Source of the DNA: Enterobacillus tribolii
Lineage (GTDB): Bacteria; Pseudomonadota; Gammaproteobacteria; Enterobacterales; Enterobacteriaceae
Assembly: GCF_003363015.1 (NCBI RefSeq)
Contig: NZ_QRAP01000005.1
Coordinates: 266,820 to 330,819, forward strand
DNA: 64,000 nucleotides
Reading direction: 5' to 3'
The position numbers and the translations under genes are program-made. The notes beneath the pieces were generated by a model. That model searched no databases. It saw only the letters and a program-made list of their open reading frames with translations, and was not told where the DNA came from. Positions within the stretch are counted from its first letter, which is position 1, and each line of letters starts with the position of its first letter. Below are positions 34,444 to 45,752 of the stretch, one piece after another.

Positions 34444-36771
34444 AGCGTTTGCCACCCATGCGCGCAGAACCGCAACGTCGTTCTTCCATTCCGCCTTCAG
34501 CTCGTCCACCCACTCCTGCACATTGTCCCACCATGCCGGTAATGTCGGCGTCTGAATCTGCTGGGCTACCTGCTGCAAATGACGCAGCCCGACCGATCCG
34601 GCGGCGCCTTTGATTTTGTGCCCTTCTTCCGTAATGCCTTTTTGATCGCGGGCGGTCATATTGGAATCCAGCACCGCCAGGTATCCCGGCATCATTTGTT
34701 CGAATACGGCCAGGCTCTGATGGATCAACTGCGGTCCCACCAGGTCGATATACTGCTGCAACATATCGGTATCGAGAATTTTATCCACATCCTGAGTCAT
34801 GTTCTGTTCCTCCGTCGGTGGGGACGCCTTTTCCGGCGCTTCATCCCAGAAATGTTTGATCATCGCCGTCAGCGCAGGCACCGACAGCGGTTTGCTGAGT
34901 ACATCATCCATCCCTACATCAAGATACTCTTTCTTGTCTTTCAGTACGTTGGCCGTCAGCGCCACCAGCCGCGGCAGTTCGTCGCTCTGGTAACGCTCAC
35001 GCAGGATACGGGCAATGTCCAGCCCCGTCATATCCGGCAGTTGAATATCCAGCAGCACCAAATCGTATTCACCGGGCCGGAACATCGACAGCGCTTCGTT
35101 CCCCGTCATCGCCACCTCAACGCTGTTGCCCAGCTTCTCCAGCACCGAGCGGGCCACCACCACGTTAAGTTCGATATCTTCCACCAGCAGCACGTGCAGC
35201 GCCGGCAACGGCAGCTCTTCATCCTCCGGCTGCGGTGAGGTGTCTTCTTCAATCACCGGCGCCTGAATGCTCAGGATGAAGCAGGAACCCTGCCCCGGCT
35301 TGCTGCGCACCACGATATCCCCGCCCATGTTCTGCGCCAGCCGTTTGGAAACCGCCAGGCCGATGCCGGTGCCGGTGGCCGGCTTCCCGCCGTTTTTATC
35401 CTTCACCTGATAATACATGGCGAAAATCTTGTCCTGTTCTTCCTCAGGAATGCCGATGCCGGTATCCCTGACCTCGAAGACCAGCTTTTCCTGCTCGCGC
35501 CAGACGGTGACGGTCACGCCGCCCTGCTGGGTAAATTTCACCGCGTTGCCGATCAGGTTCCACAGAATCTGACGCAGACGGGTGCCGTCAGCCAGAATTT
35601 TGTGCGGCAGCATACCGCGCGACTCCAGGGTAAAGGCCAGTCCCTTCGGCTGCACCAGCAGGCCGGACAGATTCTCCAGATCGGCCAGGAAACTGGTGAA
35701 ATCTATCGGTTGATTGTCCAGTTGCACCTTGCGGCGTTCCAGTTTGTCCATCTCGATGATGTCGTTGAAGATATTCCCCAACGTGATGGCGCTGACGTGG
35801 ATGGTTTTCAGGTAGTTGAGCTGTTCCGGATTCAGCTCGGTATCCAGCAGGATACGGCTGAGCCCGACGATACCGTTCAGCGGCGTACGTAACTCATGGC
35901 TGATGGTGGAAATGAAGGTCGTTTTGTCACGGCTGGCGTTCTCCAGGGCATCCTGATAGCGCTTACGCTCGGTGATGTCGCGGCCGAACCCCATCAGGCC
36001 GTGCCGCTTGCCCACGCGGTCATAAAACGGCACCTTGCGCAGCTCAAAGCAGGCTTTGCGCCCGTCGGGGTATACCAGCCACTGTTCGTAAGTCAGGGAA
36101 ACATTGTGGCGGAATACCTTCTCGTCGGTTTCCACCACCTTTTTGGCGACCTCATCATCATAAACATCGTACGGCGTCAGGCCGATCAGCTGTTTCTCGC
36201 TGCGCCCGGTCAGCAGTTCCATCGCCCGGTTGCAGCCGGAAAACTCTTCATTTTCATTACGGTAGTAAACCAGATCGGGGGAGGCGTCCAGGAAAGAGCG
36301 CAACAACGCGGACTGCTGTTCCAGCTCAATCTGCGCCTGCTCGCGCTGATCAATCTCATGTTGCAGGGTATCCAGCACCTGCAAGCGCGCTTCTTCCGCC
36401 TTAACGCGATCGGCAATTTCCTGATTGAGCTGGGTAATGTTGTTCTTAAGCTGCTGGTTCAGCTCCAGGTCGCGATAGCGCATCTCCTCCAGCTTATCGA
36501 CCAGCTTCGACAAACGCTGGCGCGATTCTTCAAGCTGCTCCACCACCACGGAAAGAAAATAGACCGCCCAGGGCGTAATCAATAAACCAAAGAAGACCGA
36601 ACGCACCACGTCGATGCTTTCGACCTGGCCGTGCAGCAACATGGTGACCGCCATCTGAACCACGATGGCCAGCAACACCAGTGCGGATGCCAGCAGAATG
36701 GAGAAACGGATCAGTCCCAGTTTGACCATCAGGTCGACGTAATACTGGGCTAACAGCCGGATTTGCTTCAT
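34432..36771 (-). CDS. arcB: Aerobic respiration control hybrid sensor kinase ArcB
   Basis: 779 aa, as in E. coli (778). Two N-terminal transmembrane segments (about 25-75) with a tiny periplasmic loop, a leucine-rich coiled linker and a PAS domain (about 150-270, CNRAMELLTGRSEKQLIGLTPYDVYDDEV). The transmitter has the phospho-histidine in SHELRTPLNGIVGLS and G boxes GIGIPEEEQDK and GTGIGLAVSKRL; the receiver has D in YDLVLLDIQLPDMTG; the HPt domain has H in EGHKIKGAAGSVGLRHLQQ. It senses the quinone pool and phosphorylates ArcA under low oxygen. The start at 36771 aligns with E. coli MKQIRLLAQYYVD; the longer frame upstream is discarded. Confidence 0.96.
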   Translation of the reverse strand: MKQIRLLAQYYVDLMVKLGLIRFSILLASALVLLAIVVQMAVTMLLHGQVESIDVVRSVFFGLLITPWAVYFLSVVVEQLEESRQRLSKLVDKLEEMRYRDLELNQQLKNNITQLNQEIADRVKAEEARLQVLDTLQHEIDQREQAQIELEQQSALLRSFLDASPDLVYYRNENEEFSGCNRAMELLTGRSEKQLIGLTPYDVYDDEVAKKVVETDEKVFRHNVSLTYEQWLVYPDGRKACFELRKVPFYDRVGKRHGLMGFGRDITERKRYQDALENASRDKTTFISTISHELRTPLNGIVGLSRILLDTELNPEQLNYLKTIHVSAITLGNIFNDIIEMDKLERRKVQLDNQPIDFTSFLADLENLSGLLVQPKGLAFTLESRGMLPHKILADGTRLRQILWNLIGNAVKFTQQGGVTVTVWREQEKLVFEVRDTGIGIPEEEQDKIFAMYYQVKDKNGGKPATGTGIGLAVSKRLAQNMGGDIVVRSKPGQGSCFILSIQAPVIEEDTSPQPEDEELPLPALHVLLVEDIELNVVVARSVLEKLGNSVEVAMTGNEALSMFRPGEYDLVLLDIQLPDMTGLDIARILRERYQSDELPRLVALTANVLKDKKEYLDVGMDDVLSKPLSVPALTAMIKHFWDEAPEKASPPTEEQNMTQDVDKILDTDMLQQYIDLVGPQLIHQSLAVFEQMMPGYLAVLDSNMTARDQKGITEEGHKIKGAAGSVGLRHLQQVAQQIQTPTLPAWWDNVQEWVDELKAEWKNDVAVLRAWVANAEKK

Positions 36772-36892
36772 GAGAGGCTCCCTTGGTTTTACGGACAGGC
36801 CGCGTCCGTACCGACACGAACGACAGCCTGATGAAATCATACAGTAAAACCCTGAAACAGGGAGCGTTGATGCGGTATTTACCTTGCGGCGC

Positions 36893-37795
36893 TCACAGAG
36901 CCGACGCCTGACCGCCGTGTTCCAGCATATAGCGGTTCAGCGCTACCATGCCGGTCCAGCGGTTTTCGCACCACAGCGGGGCCAGCAGCGTCGGGCGGCG
37001 CGCGCTGGCGGAAATACGGTGATAGATGACATCTGCCGGCGTATGGCGGATCATTTCGCCGGCGGTTGCGACATACGCCTCCAGCGGCAGTTCGGCCAGA
37101 CGCCCCGCCTGCCAGGCTTTCGCCATCGTGCTGCCGGTCACGATATGCAACGGATGCAGCTTGATGCCGTCAACGCCGGTTTCCACCACCCGCTCAAGCG
37201 TATTCAGGCAGGCTGCGGCATCCTCGCCGGGCAAGCCGACGATAAGGTGGCTGCACACCTTCAGGCCGCGCGCGCGGGCCGCCTGCGTGGTGCGCTGATA
37301 GCAAGCGAAATCATGGCCGCGGTTGATGCGCTTCAGGGTTTTATCCTGCGCGCTCTGCAGTCCCAGCTCCAGCCAGACCTCAAACCCGCGTTCACGGTAA
37401 TCTGCCAGCAGATCCAGCACGCTGTCCGGCGCGCAGTCGGGACGGGTGCCGACGCACAGCCCGACCATATCCGTCTGCTTCAGCGCCTCTTCATACATAT
37501 TCTTCAGCACGCACACTTCCGCGTAAGTGCTGGTGTAAGCCTGAAAATAGGCCAGATAGCGCCGCGCGCGGTTTACCTTGCGCGCCTGCGCGGCCAGTTG
37601 CTGGGCGATATCCTGCTTTTGCATCTCTTCGTCAGCGAAGGAGGCCACGTTGCAAAACGTACATCCGCCGCGCCCCAGCGTGCCGTCGCGGTTCGGGCAA
37701 CTGAAGCCGCCATGCAGCGTAAGCTTATGGATTTTTTCCCCATAGCGCCGCTGAAGATCGGCGCCAAACATATTGACTAATTGCTGCAACTGCAT
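36893..37795 (-). CDS. yhcC: Radical SAM protein YhcC
   Basis: 300 aa. A radical-SAM TIM-barrel protein of the YhcC/Elp3-like family. The iron-sulfur motif is CPNRDGTLGRGGCTFC, with an unusual longer first spacing typical for this family. Further motifs are YFQAYTSTYA, GTRPDCAPDSVLDLL and LHPLHIVTGSTMAKAW. The reaction is not established. Located between arcB and gltB on the minus strand as in E. coli, divergent from gltB. Confidence 0.92.
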   Translation of the reverse strand: MQLQQLVNMFGADLQRRYGEKIHKLTLHGGFSCPNRDGTLGRGGCTFCNVASFADEEMQKQDIAQQLAAQARKVNRARRYLAYFQAYTSTYAEVCVLKNMYEEALKQTDMVGLCVGTRPDCAPDSVLDLLADYRERGFEVWLELGLQSAQDKTLKRINRGHDFACYQRTTQAARARGLKVCSHLIVGLPGEDAAACLNTLERVVETGVDGIKLHPLHIVTGSTMAKAWQAGRLAELPLEAYVATAGEMIRHTPADVIYHRISASARRPTLLAPLWCENRWTGMVALNRYMLEHGGQASAL

Positions 37796-38465
37796 AATCT
37801 GAAATTACTGGCCCGTTAAGAAGGCCCACATCCTAATCCGGGCCGTTTTTGAGCGCGCTGACGGAGATCAAGCCTCACCTACTCGCCCAAAAGAATAAAA
37901 ATTCATTATTAGTGAAAATTAATTCACTTCATGCGCAATGATGATTTCTTATCATTTTTATCGTGTAACAACATCGATAACAATTCGCTTAAAAACAGTA
38001 GCATTTATTAATAAACATCGGCAATGCCATATATTGCGCTGGGAATTCACTCTACATCAGCACGGTGCGCAAATAACACGCGCATGAGACAGTGAGACAG
38101 CTCACACTTCATCCGCTGCTATTTGACATTCCATTGCGGTTAAAAAATCAGTTATTTCATTTTAAATCAATAAATTACTTTGATTTTCCATGCTATCGGC
38201 AACGGTGCAGGCCATATTTGACCTGCATCCCCTTTCTGGAATAAGTTGGGAGTCCGCTGGAAGATTTCCGGGCGGGCAAACGTCCCGCCATATTTATGCA
38301 GTATTTTACGACTCCTCCGAAACAAGTTAATACCACTTGTGGATGCCCTTACACGGGGCCGTTACCCGGGACGAACAGCCGTGCCAGTTGATCTGGCGGC
38401 GACGTCTGCGCGACGGACCTGACGTAGTGGTGGGAGTCACGCAGAGCCTGGGGAGGTTCACTGAT
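37796..38465. promoter_or_regulatory. yhcC-gltB intergenic region and gltB leader
   Basis: 670 bp, AT-rich in the left two thirds and GC-rich in the last 150 bp. The right part (from about 38330) looks like the conserved enterobacterial gltB leader: an open frame in phase with gltB runs through 38337-38465, so a longer N-terminal form as annotated in E. coli is possible. The gltBD operon is known to be activated by Lrp from far upstream; the AT-rich stretch would suit this. No individual site was assigned. Confidence 0.5.
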
Positions 38466-41400
38466 ATGTTGTACGATTCATCCCTTGAGAAGGATAACTG
38501 TGGCTTCGGCCTGATCGCCCACATAGAAGGCGAGCCGAGCCACAAGGTCGTCCGTACCGCCATCCATGCGCTGGCGCGCATGCAGCATCGCGGGGCGATC
38601 CTGGCCGATGGAAAAACCGGTGACGGTTGCGGCCTGTTGTTACAAAAACCCGAACGCTTTTTCCGCATGGTCGCGGAAGAACGCGGCTGGCGCTTAGCAA
38701 AGAACTACGCCGTCGGCATGATATTTCTCAGTCAGGATGAGCAAGAGGCCCGTGCCAGCCGCCGCATCGTGGAAGAAGAGTTGCAGAATGAAACGCTGTC
38801 GATCGTCGGCTGGCGCGACGTTCCCACCAATCCGGACGTACTGGGCGAAATCGCCCTCTCCTCCCTGCCGCGTATTGAGCAGGTCTTCGTCAACGCCCCG
38901 GCAGGCTGGCGCCCGCGCGATATGGAGCGCCGTCTGTTCATCGCCCGCCGCCGTATCGAAAAGCGTATTGAAGATAAAGACTTTTACGTTTGCAGCTTTT
39001 CAAACTTAGTCACCATCTATAAAGGGCTGTGCATGCCCGCGGATCTGCCGCGCTTTTATCTTGATCTGGCCGATCTGCGCATGGAATCCGCCATCTGCCT
39101 GTTCCACCAGCGCTTTTCCACCAACACGGTGCCGCGCTGGCCGCTGGCGCAGCCTTTCCGTTATCTGGCGCACAACGGCGAAATCAATACCATTACCGGT
39201 AACCGCCAGTGGGCGCGCGCCCGCGCCTACAAATTTAAAACACCGCTGATCCCCGATTTGCAGGACGCCGCGCCGTTCGTTAACGAAACCGGCTCCGACT
39301 CCAGCTCCCTCGACAACATGCTGGAGCTGTTCCTGAGCGGCGGTATGGACCTGCTGCGCGCCATGCGGCTGTTGGTGCCGCCGGCCTGGCAGAACAACCC
39401 GAACATGGACCCGGAGCTGCGCGCGTTCTTCGACTTCAACTCCATGCACATGGAACCGTGGGACGGCCCGGCCGGCATCGTCATGTCAGACGGTCGCTTC
39501 GCCGCCTGTAACCTCGACCGTAACGGCCTGCGCCCGGCGCGCTACGTCATCACCAAAGACAAGCTGATCACCTGCGCCTCCGAAGTCGGCATCTGGGACT
39601 ACCAGCCCGACGAAGTGCTGGAGAAAGGGCGCGTCGGCCCCGGCGAACTGATGGTTATCGACACCCGCAACGGACGCATCCTGCACTCTGCGGAAACCGA
39701 TAACGATCTGAAGAGCCGCCATCCTTATAAAGAGTGGATGGAGAAAAACGTTAAGCACCTGGTTCCGTTCGAGGAACTGCCGGACGATCAGGTCGGCAGC
39801 CGCGAGCTGGACGAGGCGATGCTGCAAACGTACCAAAAACAGTTTGGTTACAGCAGCGAAGAGCTGGAGCAAATTTTGCGCGTGCTGGGCGAAAACGGCC
39901 AGGAAGCGACCGGCTCGATGGGCGACGACACGCCTTTCGCCGTGCTTTCCAGCCGCCCGCGCGTGATTTACGACTACTTCCGCCAGCAGTTCGCCCAGGT
40001 CACTAACCCGCCGATCGATCCGCTGCGCGAAGCGCACGTCATGTCGCTGGCGACCAATATCGGCCGCGAAATGAACGTGTTCTCGGAAGCGGAAGGTCAG
40101 GCGCACCGCCTGAGCTTTAAGTCGCCGATTCTGCTCTATTCCGACTTCCGTCAGCTCGTGACGCTGGAAGGCGAATACTACCGCGCCGAAACACTGGATC
40201 TGACGTTCAGCCCGGCGCAGAAAGATCTGCAACAGGCGATCGCCGATCTGTGCGATGAAGCAGAACGGCGGGTGCGCGACGGCGCCGTCCTGCTGGTGCT
40301 GTCGGATCGCGCTATCGCCGCCGATCGCTTGCCGATCCCGGCGCCAATGGCCGTCGGCTCGGTGCAGGCGCGGCTGGTGGATAAGAGCCTGCGCTGCGAC
40401 GCCAACATCATCGTTGAAACCGCCAGCGCGCGCGATCCGCATCATTTCGCCGTGCTGCTCGGCCTGGGCGCCACCGCCATCTATCCTTATCTGGCGTACG
40501 AATCCCTGGCGCAGTTGATCGACACGCACGCCATCGACAAGCCTTACCGCGACGTGATGCTGAATTACCGCAACGGCATCAACAAAGGGCTGTACAAAAT
40601 CATGTCGAAGATGGGGATCTCGACCATCGCGTCTTACCGCTGTTCGTTGCTGTTCGAAGCCGTCGGGCTGCACCGCGACGTCAGCACGCTGTGCTTCCCC
40701 GGCGTGATCAGCCGCATCAGCGGCGCCAACTTCGCGGATTTCCAGCAGGATCTGCAAAACCTGTCGCGTCGTGCCTGGCTGCAGCGTAAACCGCTGGAAC
40801 AGGGCGGCTTGCTCAAGTTCGTCCACGGCGGCGAATACCATGCCTATAACCCGGACGTGGTGCAGAACCTGCAAAAGGCGGTGCAAAGCGGCGACTACGC
40901 CGACTACCGCAGCTATGCCAAACAGGTTAACGAGCGGCCCGCCGCCACCCTGCGCGATTTGCTGACCATCAAGCCCGGCACCGAATCCATCGAACTGGAC
41001 AGCGTGGAGCCCGCCAGCGAGTTGTTCAAGCGCTTCGACACCGCGGCGATGTCCATCGGCGCGTTAAGCCCGGAGGCCCATGAGTCTCTGGCCGAAGCGA
41101 TGAACAGCCTGGGCGGCTTCTCCAACTCCGGCGAAGGCGGGGAAGATCCGGCGCGTTACAAAACCAACAAGGTTTCCCGTATCAAACAGGTGGCTTCCGG
41201 CCGCTTCGGCGTCACGCCGGCCTATCTGGTTAACGCCGACGTGATTCAGATCAAGGTGGCGCAGGGAGCTAAACCGGGCGAAGGCGGACAGTTGCCGGGC
41301 GATAAGGTTACGCCTTATATCGCCAGGCTGCGTTACTCCGTGCCCGGCGTAACGCTGATTTCACCTCCGCCGCATCACGATATCTACTCCATCGAAGACC

Positions 41401-42923
41401 TGGCTCAGCTGATTTTCGACCTGAAGCAGGTTAACGATAAGGCGCTGATTTCCGTGAAGCTGGTTTCCGAACCGGGCGTCGGCACCATTGCTACCGGGGT
41501 GGCAAAAGCCTACGCCGATCTGATCACCATTGCCGGCTACGATGGCGGCACCGGCGCCAGCCCGCTTTCCTCGGTGAAATATGCCGGCAGCCCGTGGGAA
41601 CTGGGGCTGGTAGAAACCCAGCAGGCGCTGGTCGCCAACGGCCTGCGCCATAAAATTCGCTTACAGGTGGACGGCGGCCTGAAAACCGGCGTCGACATCG
41701 TAAAAGCCGCCATCCTCGGCGCGGAAAGCTTCGGCTTCGGCACCGGCCCGATGGTCGCGCTGGGCTGTAAATACCTGCGTATCTGCCACCTGAACAACTG
41801 CGCCACCGGCGTCGCCACCCAGGACGAAAAACTGCGCCGCGATCACTATCACGGCCTGCCGGAACGCGTGGTGAACTACTTCACCTTTATCGCGCGCGAA
41901 ACCCGTGAAATTATGGCGGAGCTGGGCATTTCCCGTCTGGTAGACCTGATCGGCCGTACCGATCTGCTGCGCGAACTGGACGGTTTCTCCGCCCGGCAAC
42001 AGAAGCTGGACCTCTCCGTATTGCTGAAAACCGCGCAACCGCAGCCGGGCAAAGCGGTGTATTGCACCGAAAGCAACCCGCCCTTCGACAAGGGCGCGCT
42101 GAACAAGCAGTTGCTGGAGCAGTCTCTGCCCGCCATAGACGCGAAGCAGAGCAAAGTCGCTTTCTTCGACATCCGTAACACCGACCGTTCGGTGGGCGCG
42201 TCGCTGTCCGGCGCCATCGCCAGGCTGCACGGCGATCAGGGGCTTGCCAGCGATCCGATCAAGGCGCACTTTACCGGCACCGCGGGCCAGAGCTTCGGCG
42301 TATGGAACGCAGGCGGCGTTGAGCTGACCCTGACCGGCGACGCCAACGACTACGTCGGCAAAGGCATGGCAGGCGGGCGCATCGTCGTACGTCCGCCGGT
42401 CGGCTCTGCATTCCGCAGCAATGAGGCCAGCATCATCGGCAACACCTGCCTGTACGGTGCCACCGGCGGCAAGCTGTTCGCCGCAGGTCGCGCCGGTGAA
42501 CGCTTCGCGGTGCGTAACTCCGGCGCAATTACCGTTGTGGAAGGCATCGGCGATAACGGCTGTGAATACATGACCGGCGGCATCGTCTGCGTGTTGGGCC
42601 GCACCGGCATCAACTTCGGCGCGGGCATGACCGGCGGCTTCGCCTATGTGCTGGATGAAGACGGCGATTTCCGCAAGCGCGTGAACCCCGAGCTGGTGGA
42701 AGTGCTTGATGTGGATGCGTATGCCATTCACGAAGAACACCTGCGCGGACTGATTACCGAACACGTGCAGCTCACCGGCTCCAGCCACGGCGAAGAAATT
42801 CTGGCCGACTGGCCGGAATGGGCGCCGAAGTTTGCCCTGGTCAAACCCAAGTCCAGCGACGTCAAGGCATTGTTGGGTCACCGCAGCCGTTCAGCCGCCG
42901 AGCTGCGGGTTCAGGCGCAGTAA
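38466..42923 (+). CDS. gltB: Glutamate synthase (NADPH) large subunit
   Basis: 1485 aa. The class II glutaminase domain starts with the nucleophile Cys12 after an 11-residue propeptide (DN/CGFGLIAHIEGEPSH). Central and FMN-binding synthase domains follow (SGEGGEDPARYKTNKVSRIKQVASGRFGV, GGTGASPLSSVKYAG), with the 3Fe-4S cysteines in CKYLRICHLNNC and the C-terminal GXGXG beta-helix domain (GAGMTGGFAYVLDEDG). It transfers glutamine amide nitrogen to 2-oxoglutarate with electrons from GltD. The ATG at 38466 with GGGAGG is chosen; the frame is open 43 codons further upstream. Confidence 0.97.
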   Translation: MLYDSSLEKDNCGFGLIAHIEGEPSHKVVRTAIHALARMQHRGAILADGKTGDGCGLLLQKPERFFRMVAEERGWRLAKNYAVGMIFLSQDEQEARASRRIVEEELQNETLSIVGWRDVPTNPDVLGEIALSSLPRIEQVFVNAPAGWRPRDMERRLFIARRRIEKRIEDKDFYVCSFSNLVTIYKGLCMPADLPRFYLDLADLRMESAICLFHQRFSTNTVPRWPLAQPFRYLAHNGEINTITGNRQWARARAYKFKTPLIPDLQDAAPFVNETGSDSSSLDNMLELFLSGGMDLLRAMRLLVPPAWQNNPNMDPELRAFFDFNSMHMEPWDGPAGIVMSDGRFAACNLDRNGLRPARYVITKDKLITCASEVGIWDYQPDEVLEKGRVGPGELMVIDTRNGRILHSAETDNDLKSRHPYKEWMEKNVKHLVPFEELPDDQVGSRELDEAMLQTYQKQFGYSSEELEQILRVLGENGQEATGSMGDDTPFAVLSSRPRVIYDYFRQQFAQVTNPPIDPLREAHVMSLATNIGREMNVFSEAEGQAHRLSFKSPILLYSDFRQLVTLEGEYYRAETLDLTFSPAQKDLQQAIADLCDEAERRVRDGAVLLVLSDRAIAADRLPIPAPMAVGSVQARLVDKSLRCDANIIVETASARDPHHFAVLLGLGATAIYPYLAYESLAQLIDTHAIDKPYRDVMLNYRNGINKGLYKIMSKMGISTIASYRCSLLFEAVGLHRDVSTLCFPGVISRISGANFADFQQDLQNLSRRAWLQRKPLEQGGLLKFVHGGEYHAYNPDVVQNLQKAVQSGDYADYRSYAKQVNERPAATLRDLLTIKPGTESIELDSVEPASELFKRFDTAAMSIGALSPEAHESLAEAMNSLGGFSNSGEGGEDPARYKTNKVSRIKQVASGRFGVTPAYLVNADVIQIKVAQGAKPGEGGQLPGDKVTPYIARLRYSVPGVTLISPPPHHDIYSIEDLAQLIFDLKQVNDKALISVKLVSEPGVGTIATGVAKAYADLITIAGYDGGTGASPLSSVKYAGSPWELGLVETQQALVANGLRHKIRLQVDGGLKTGVDIVKAAILGAESFGFGTGPMVALGCKYLRICHLNNCATGVATQDEKLRRDHYHGLPERVVNYFTFIARETREIMAELGISRLVDLIGRTDLLRELDGFSARQQKLDLSVLLKTAQPQPGKAVYCTESNPPFDKGALNKQLLEQSLPAIDAKQSKVAFFDIRNTDRSVGASLSGAIARLHGDQGLASDPIKAHFTGTAGQSFGVWNAGGVELTLTGDANDYVGKGMAGGRIVVRPPVGSAFRSNEASIIGNTCLYGATGGKLFAAGRAGERFAVRNSGAITVVEGIGDNGCEYMTGGIVCVLGRTGINFGAGMTGGFAYVLDEDGDFRKRVNPELVEVLDVDAYAIHEEHLRGLITEHVQLTGSSHGEEILADWPEWAPKFALVKPKSSDVKALLGHRSRSAAELRVQAQ

Positions 42924-44363
<1,440 letters not shown>

Positions 44364-44371
44364 ATCAGTAC

Positions 44372-44396
44372 CATGCGGGGCCGCCCTGGCCCCGCT
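44372..44396 (+). terminator. Hairpin after gltD
   Basis: GCGGGGCC (44375-44382) and GGCCCCGC (44388-44395) form a strong stem directly after the gltD stop. The following T content is low, so termination efficiency is uncertain. Confidence 0.5.
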
Positions 44397-44527
44397 TCAT
44401 CCTACCCCAACAAACCCGCAATATAATCATCACCTTTTCATTACCCGCCGTCGGGGATATGCTCATAGCAACCGGCGCGTTTGCCGGCGTGAAATATAAA
44501 TAACTCTACCCAGGAAGGCTCTTATCT

Positions 44528-45211
44528 ATGTCACTTATCGAAAAACTGGAACAGCGCATTCAGCAATCGGGGGGATTTATCGTCTCTTGCCAGCCCATCC
44601 CCGGCAGCCCCATGGATCACCCTGAGATCGTCGCGGCGATGGCGCTTGCCGCCGCACAGTCGGGCGCCGCGGCGCTGCGTATTGAAGGGCTCGCCAATCT
44701 GCGCGCGGTACGTGAAAAAGTGAAGATCCCCATTATCGGTATTATCAAGCATGATCTGGAGGACTCACCCGTGCGCATCACGCCGTTTCTGGAAGATATT
44801 GACGCGCTGAAAGAGGCTGGCGCGGATCTGATCGCTTTCGACGGCACGCAGCGTGAGCGCCCGGTAAGTACGGAAATGCTGATTAACCGCATTCACCACC
44901 ACGGCATGCCCGCCATTGCAGACTGCTCCAATGCAGAAGACGGCATGCTGTGCCATCAGCTCGGCGCAGATTTCATCGCCACCACCCTTTCCGGCTACAC
45001 TTCCATCCATACGCCGGTTGAGCCGGATCTGGCGCTGGTTACCACGCTGAGCCAGCAAGGGTGCAAGGTTATTGCGGAAGGGCGCTACAACACCCCGGCG
45101 CAGGCTGCGCAAGCTATGCGTCTGGGCGCGTGGGCCGTGACCGTCGGCTCAGCCATTACCCGCATAGAAAATATCTGTCAGTGGTATCGCGAGGCGATGA
45201 AGCCTGCATAA
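44528..45211 (+). CDS. nanE: N-acetylmannosamine-6-phosphate 2-epimerase
   Basis: 227-aa TIM-barrel epimerase converting ManNAc-6-P to GlcNAc-6-P in sialic acid catabolism. Motifs match the NanE family: [65 protein letters not shown] and [17 protein letters not shown]. In E. coli it belongs to nanATEK beside sspBA. Here it stands alone between gltD and sspB with no nanA, nanT or nanK visible. It could serve salvage of aminosugars from a separate transport route. CAGGAAGG Shine-Dalgarno. Confidence 0.92.
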   Translation: MSLIEKLEQRIQQSGGFIVSCQPIPGSPMDHPEIVAAMALAAAQSGAAALRIEGLANLRAVREKVKIPIIGIIKHDLEDSPVRITPFLEDIDALKEAGADLIAFDGTQRERPVSTEMLINRIHHHGMPAIADCSNAEDGMLCHQLGADFIATTLSGYTSIHTPVEPDLALVTTLSQQGCKVIAEGRYNTPAQAAQAMRLGAWAVTVGSAITRIENICQWYREAMKPA

Positions 45212-45218
45212 GCGGCAT

Positions 45219-45250
45219 AAAAAAGCCGGTTCGACTGAACCGGCTTTTTA
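45219..45250. terminator. Bidirectional terminator between nanE and sspB
   Basis: AAAAAGCCGGTTC and GAACCGGCTTTTT arms give a perfect hairpin with A/T runs on both sides between the convergent genes. Confidence 0.93.
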
Positions 45251-45251
45251 A

Positions 45252-45746
45252 TCACTTAACCACCCGCAGTGACGGACGCCCGCGCGGCGGCGGATCGTTG
45301 TCGTCATCACCGCCCTCTTCCGGGTCAGCGTCGGACAGGCTGCCGTCAATAACCGTCATACCCGGCTCCTGCGCCGGAACTTCTTCATTGACGGGCATCA
45401 GCGGCATTTCATCTTCGTAGGCGGATTCCGGTTCAAACATCGTACCCGCCCCGTTTTCCCGCGCATAAATCGCCATCACGGACGACATCGGCACGTAGAC
45501 CTGACGCGGAACGCCGCCGAAACGGGCGTTAAAGCGCACGGCGTCATCGCCCAGCTCCAGGTTTCCCACCGCCCGCGGGGCGATATTCAGCACGATCTGT
45601 CCGTCACGTGCAAACTCCATGGGCACCATCACGCCGGGGCGATTGACATCCACCACCAGATGCGGCGTGAGCTGGTTGTCCAGCAGCCATTCATAGAAAG
45701 CGCGCAGCAGGAAGGGACGGCGCGGTGACATTTGCGACAGTTCCAT
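45252..45746 (-). CDS. sspB: ClpXP adaptor SspB
   Basis: 164 aa. The substrate-binding domain is about 1-112 (RRPFLLRAFYEWLLDNQLTPHLVVDV, GQIVLNIAPRAVGNLELGDDAVRFNARFGG). An acidic disordered linker follows, ending in the ClpX-binding XB motif (RPSLRVVK). It delivers ssrA-tagged proteins and RseA fragments to ClpXP. It ends the sspA-sspB operon, 6 bp after sspA. The linker differs most from E. coli, as is normal. Confidence 0.96.
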   Translation of the reverse strand: MELSQMSPRRPFLLRAFYEWLLDNQLTPHLVVDVNRPGVMVPMEFARDGQIVLNIAPRAVGNLELGDDAVRFNARFGGVPRQVYVPMSSVMAIYARENGAGTMFEPESAYEDEMPLMPVNEEVPAQEPGMTVIDGSLSDADPEEGGDDDNDPPPRGRPSLRVVK

Positions 45747-45752
45747 CCCTCA

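Noticed and set aside
39486..40886. Long minus-strand open frame inside gltB
   Set aside because: Antisense shadow of a conserved gene; codon pattern explained by gltB third positions.
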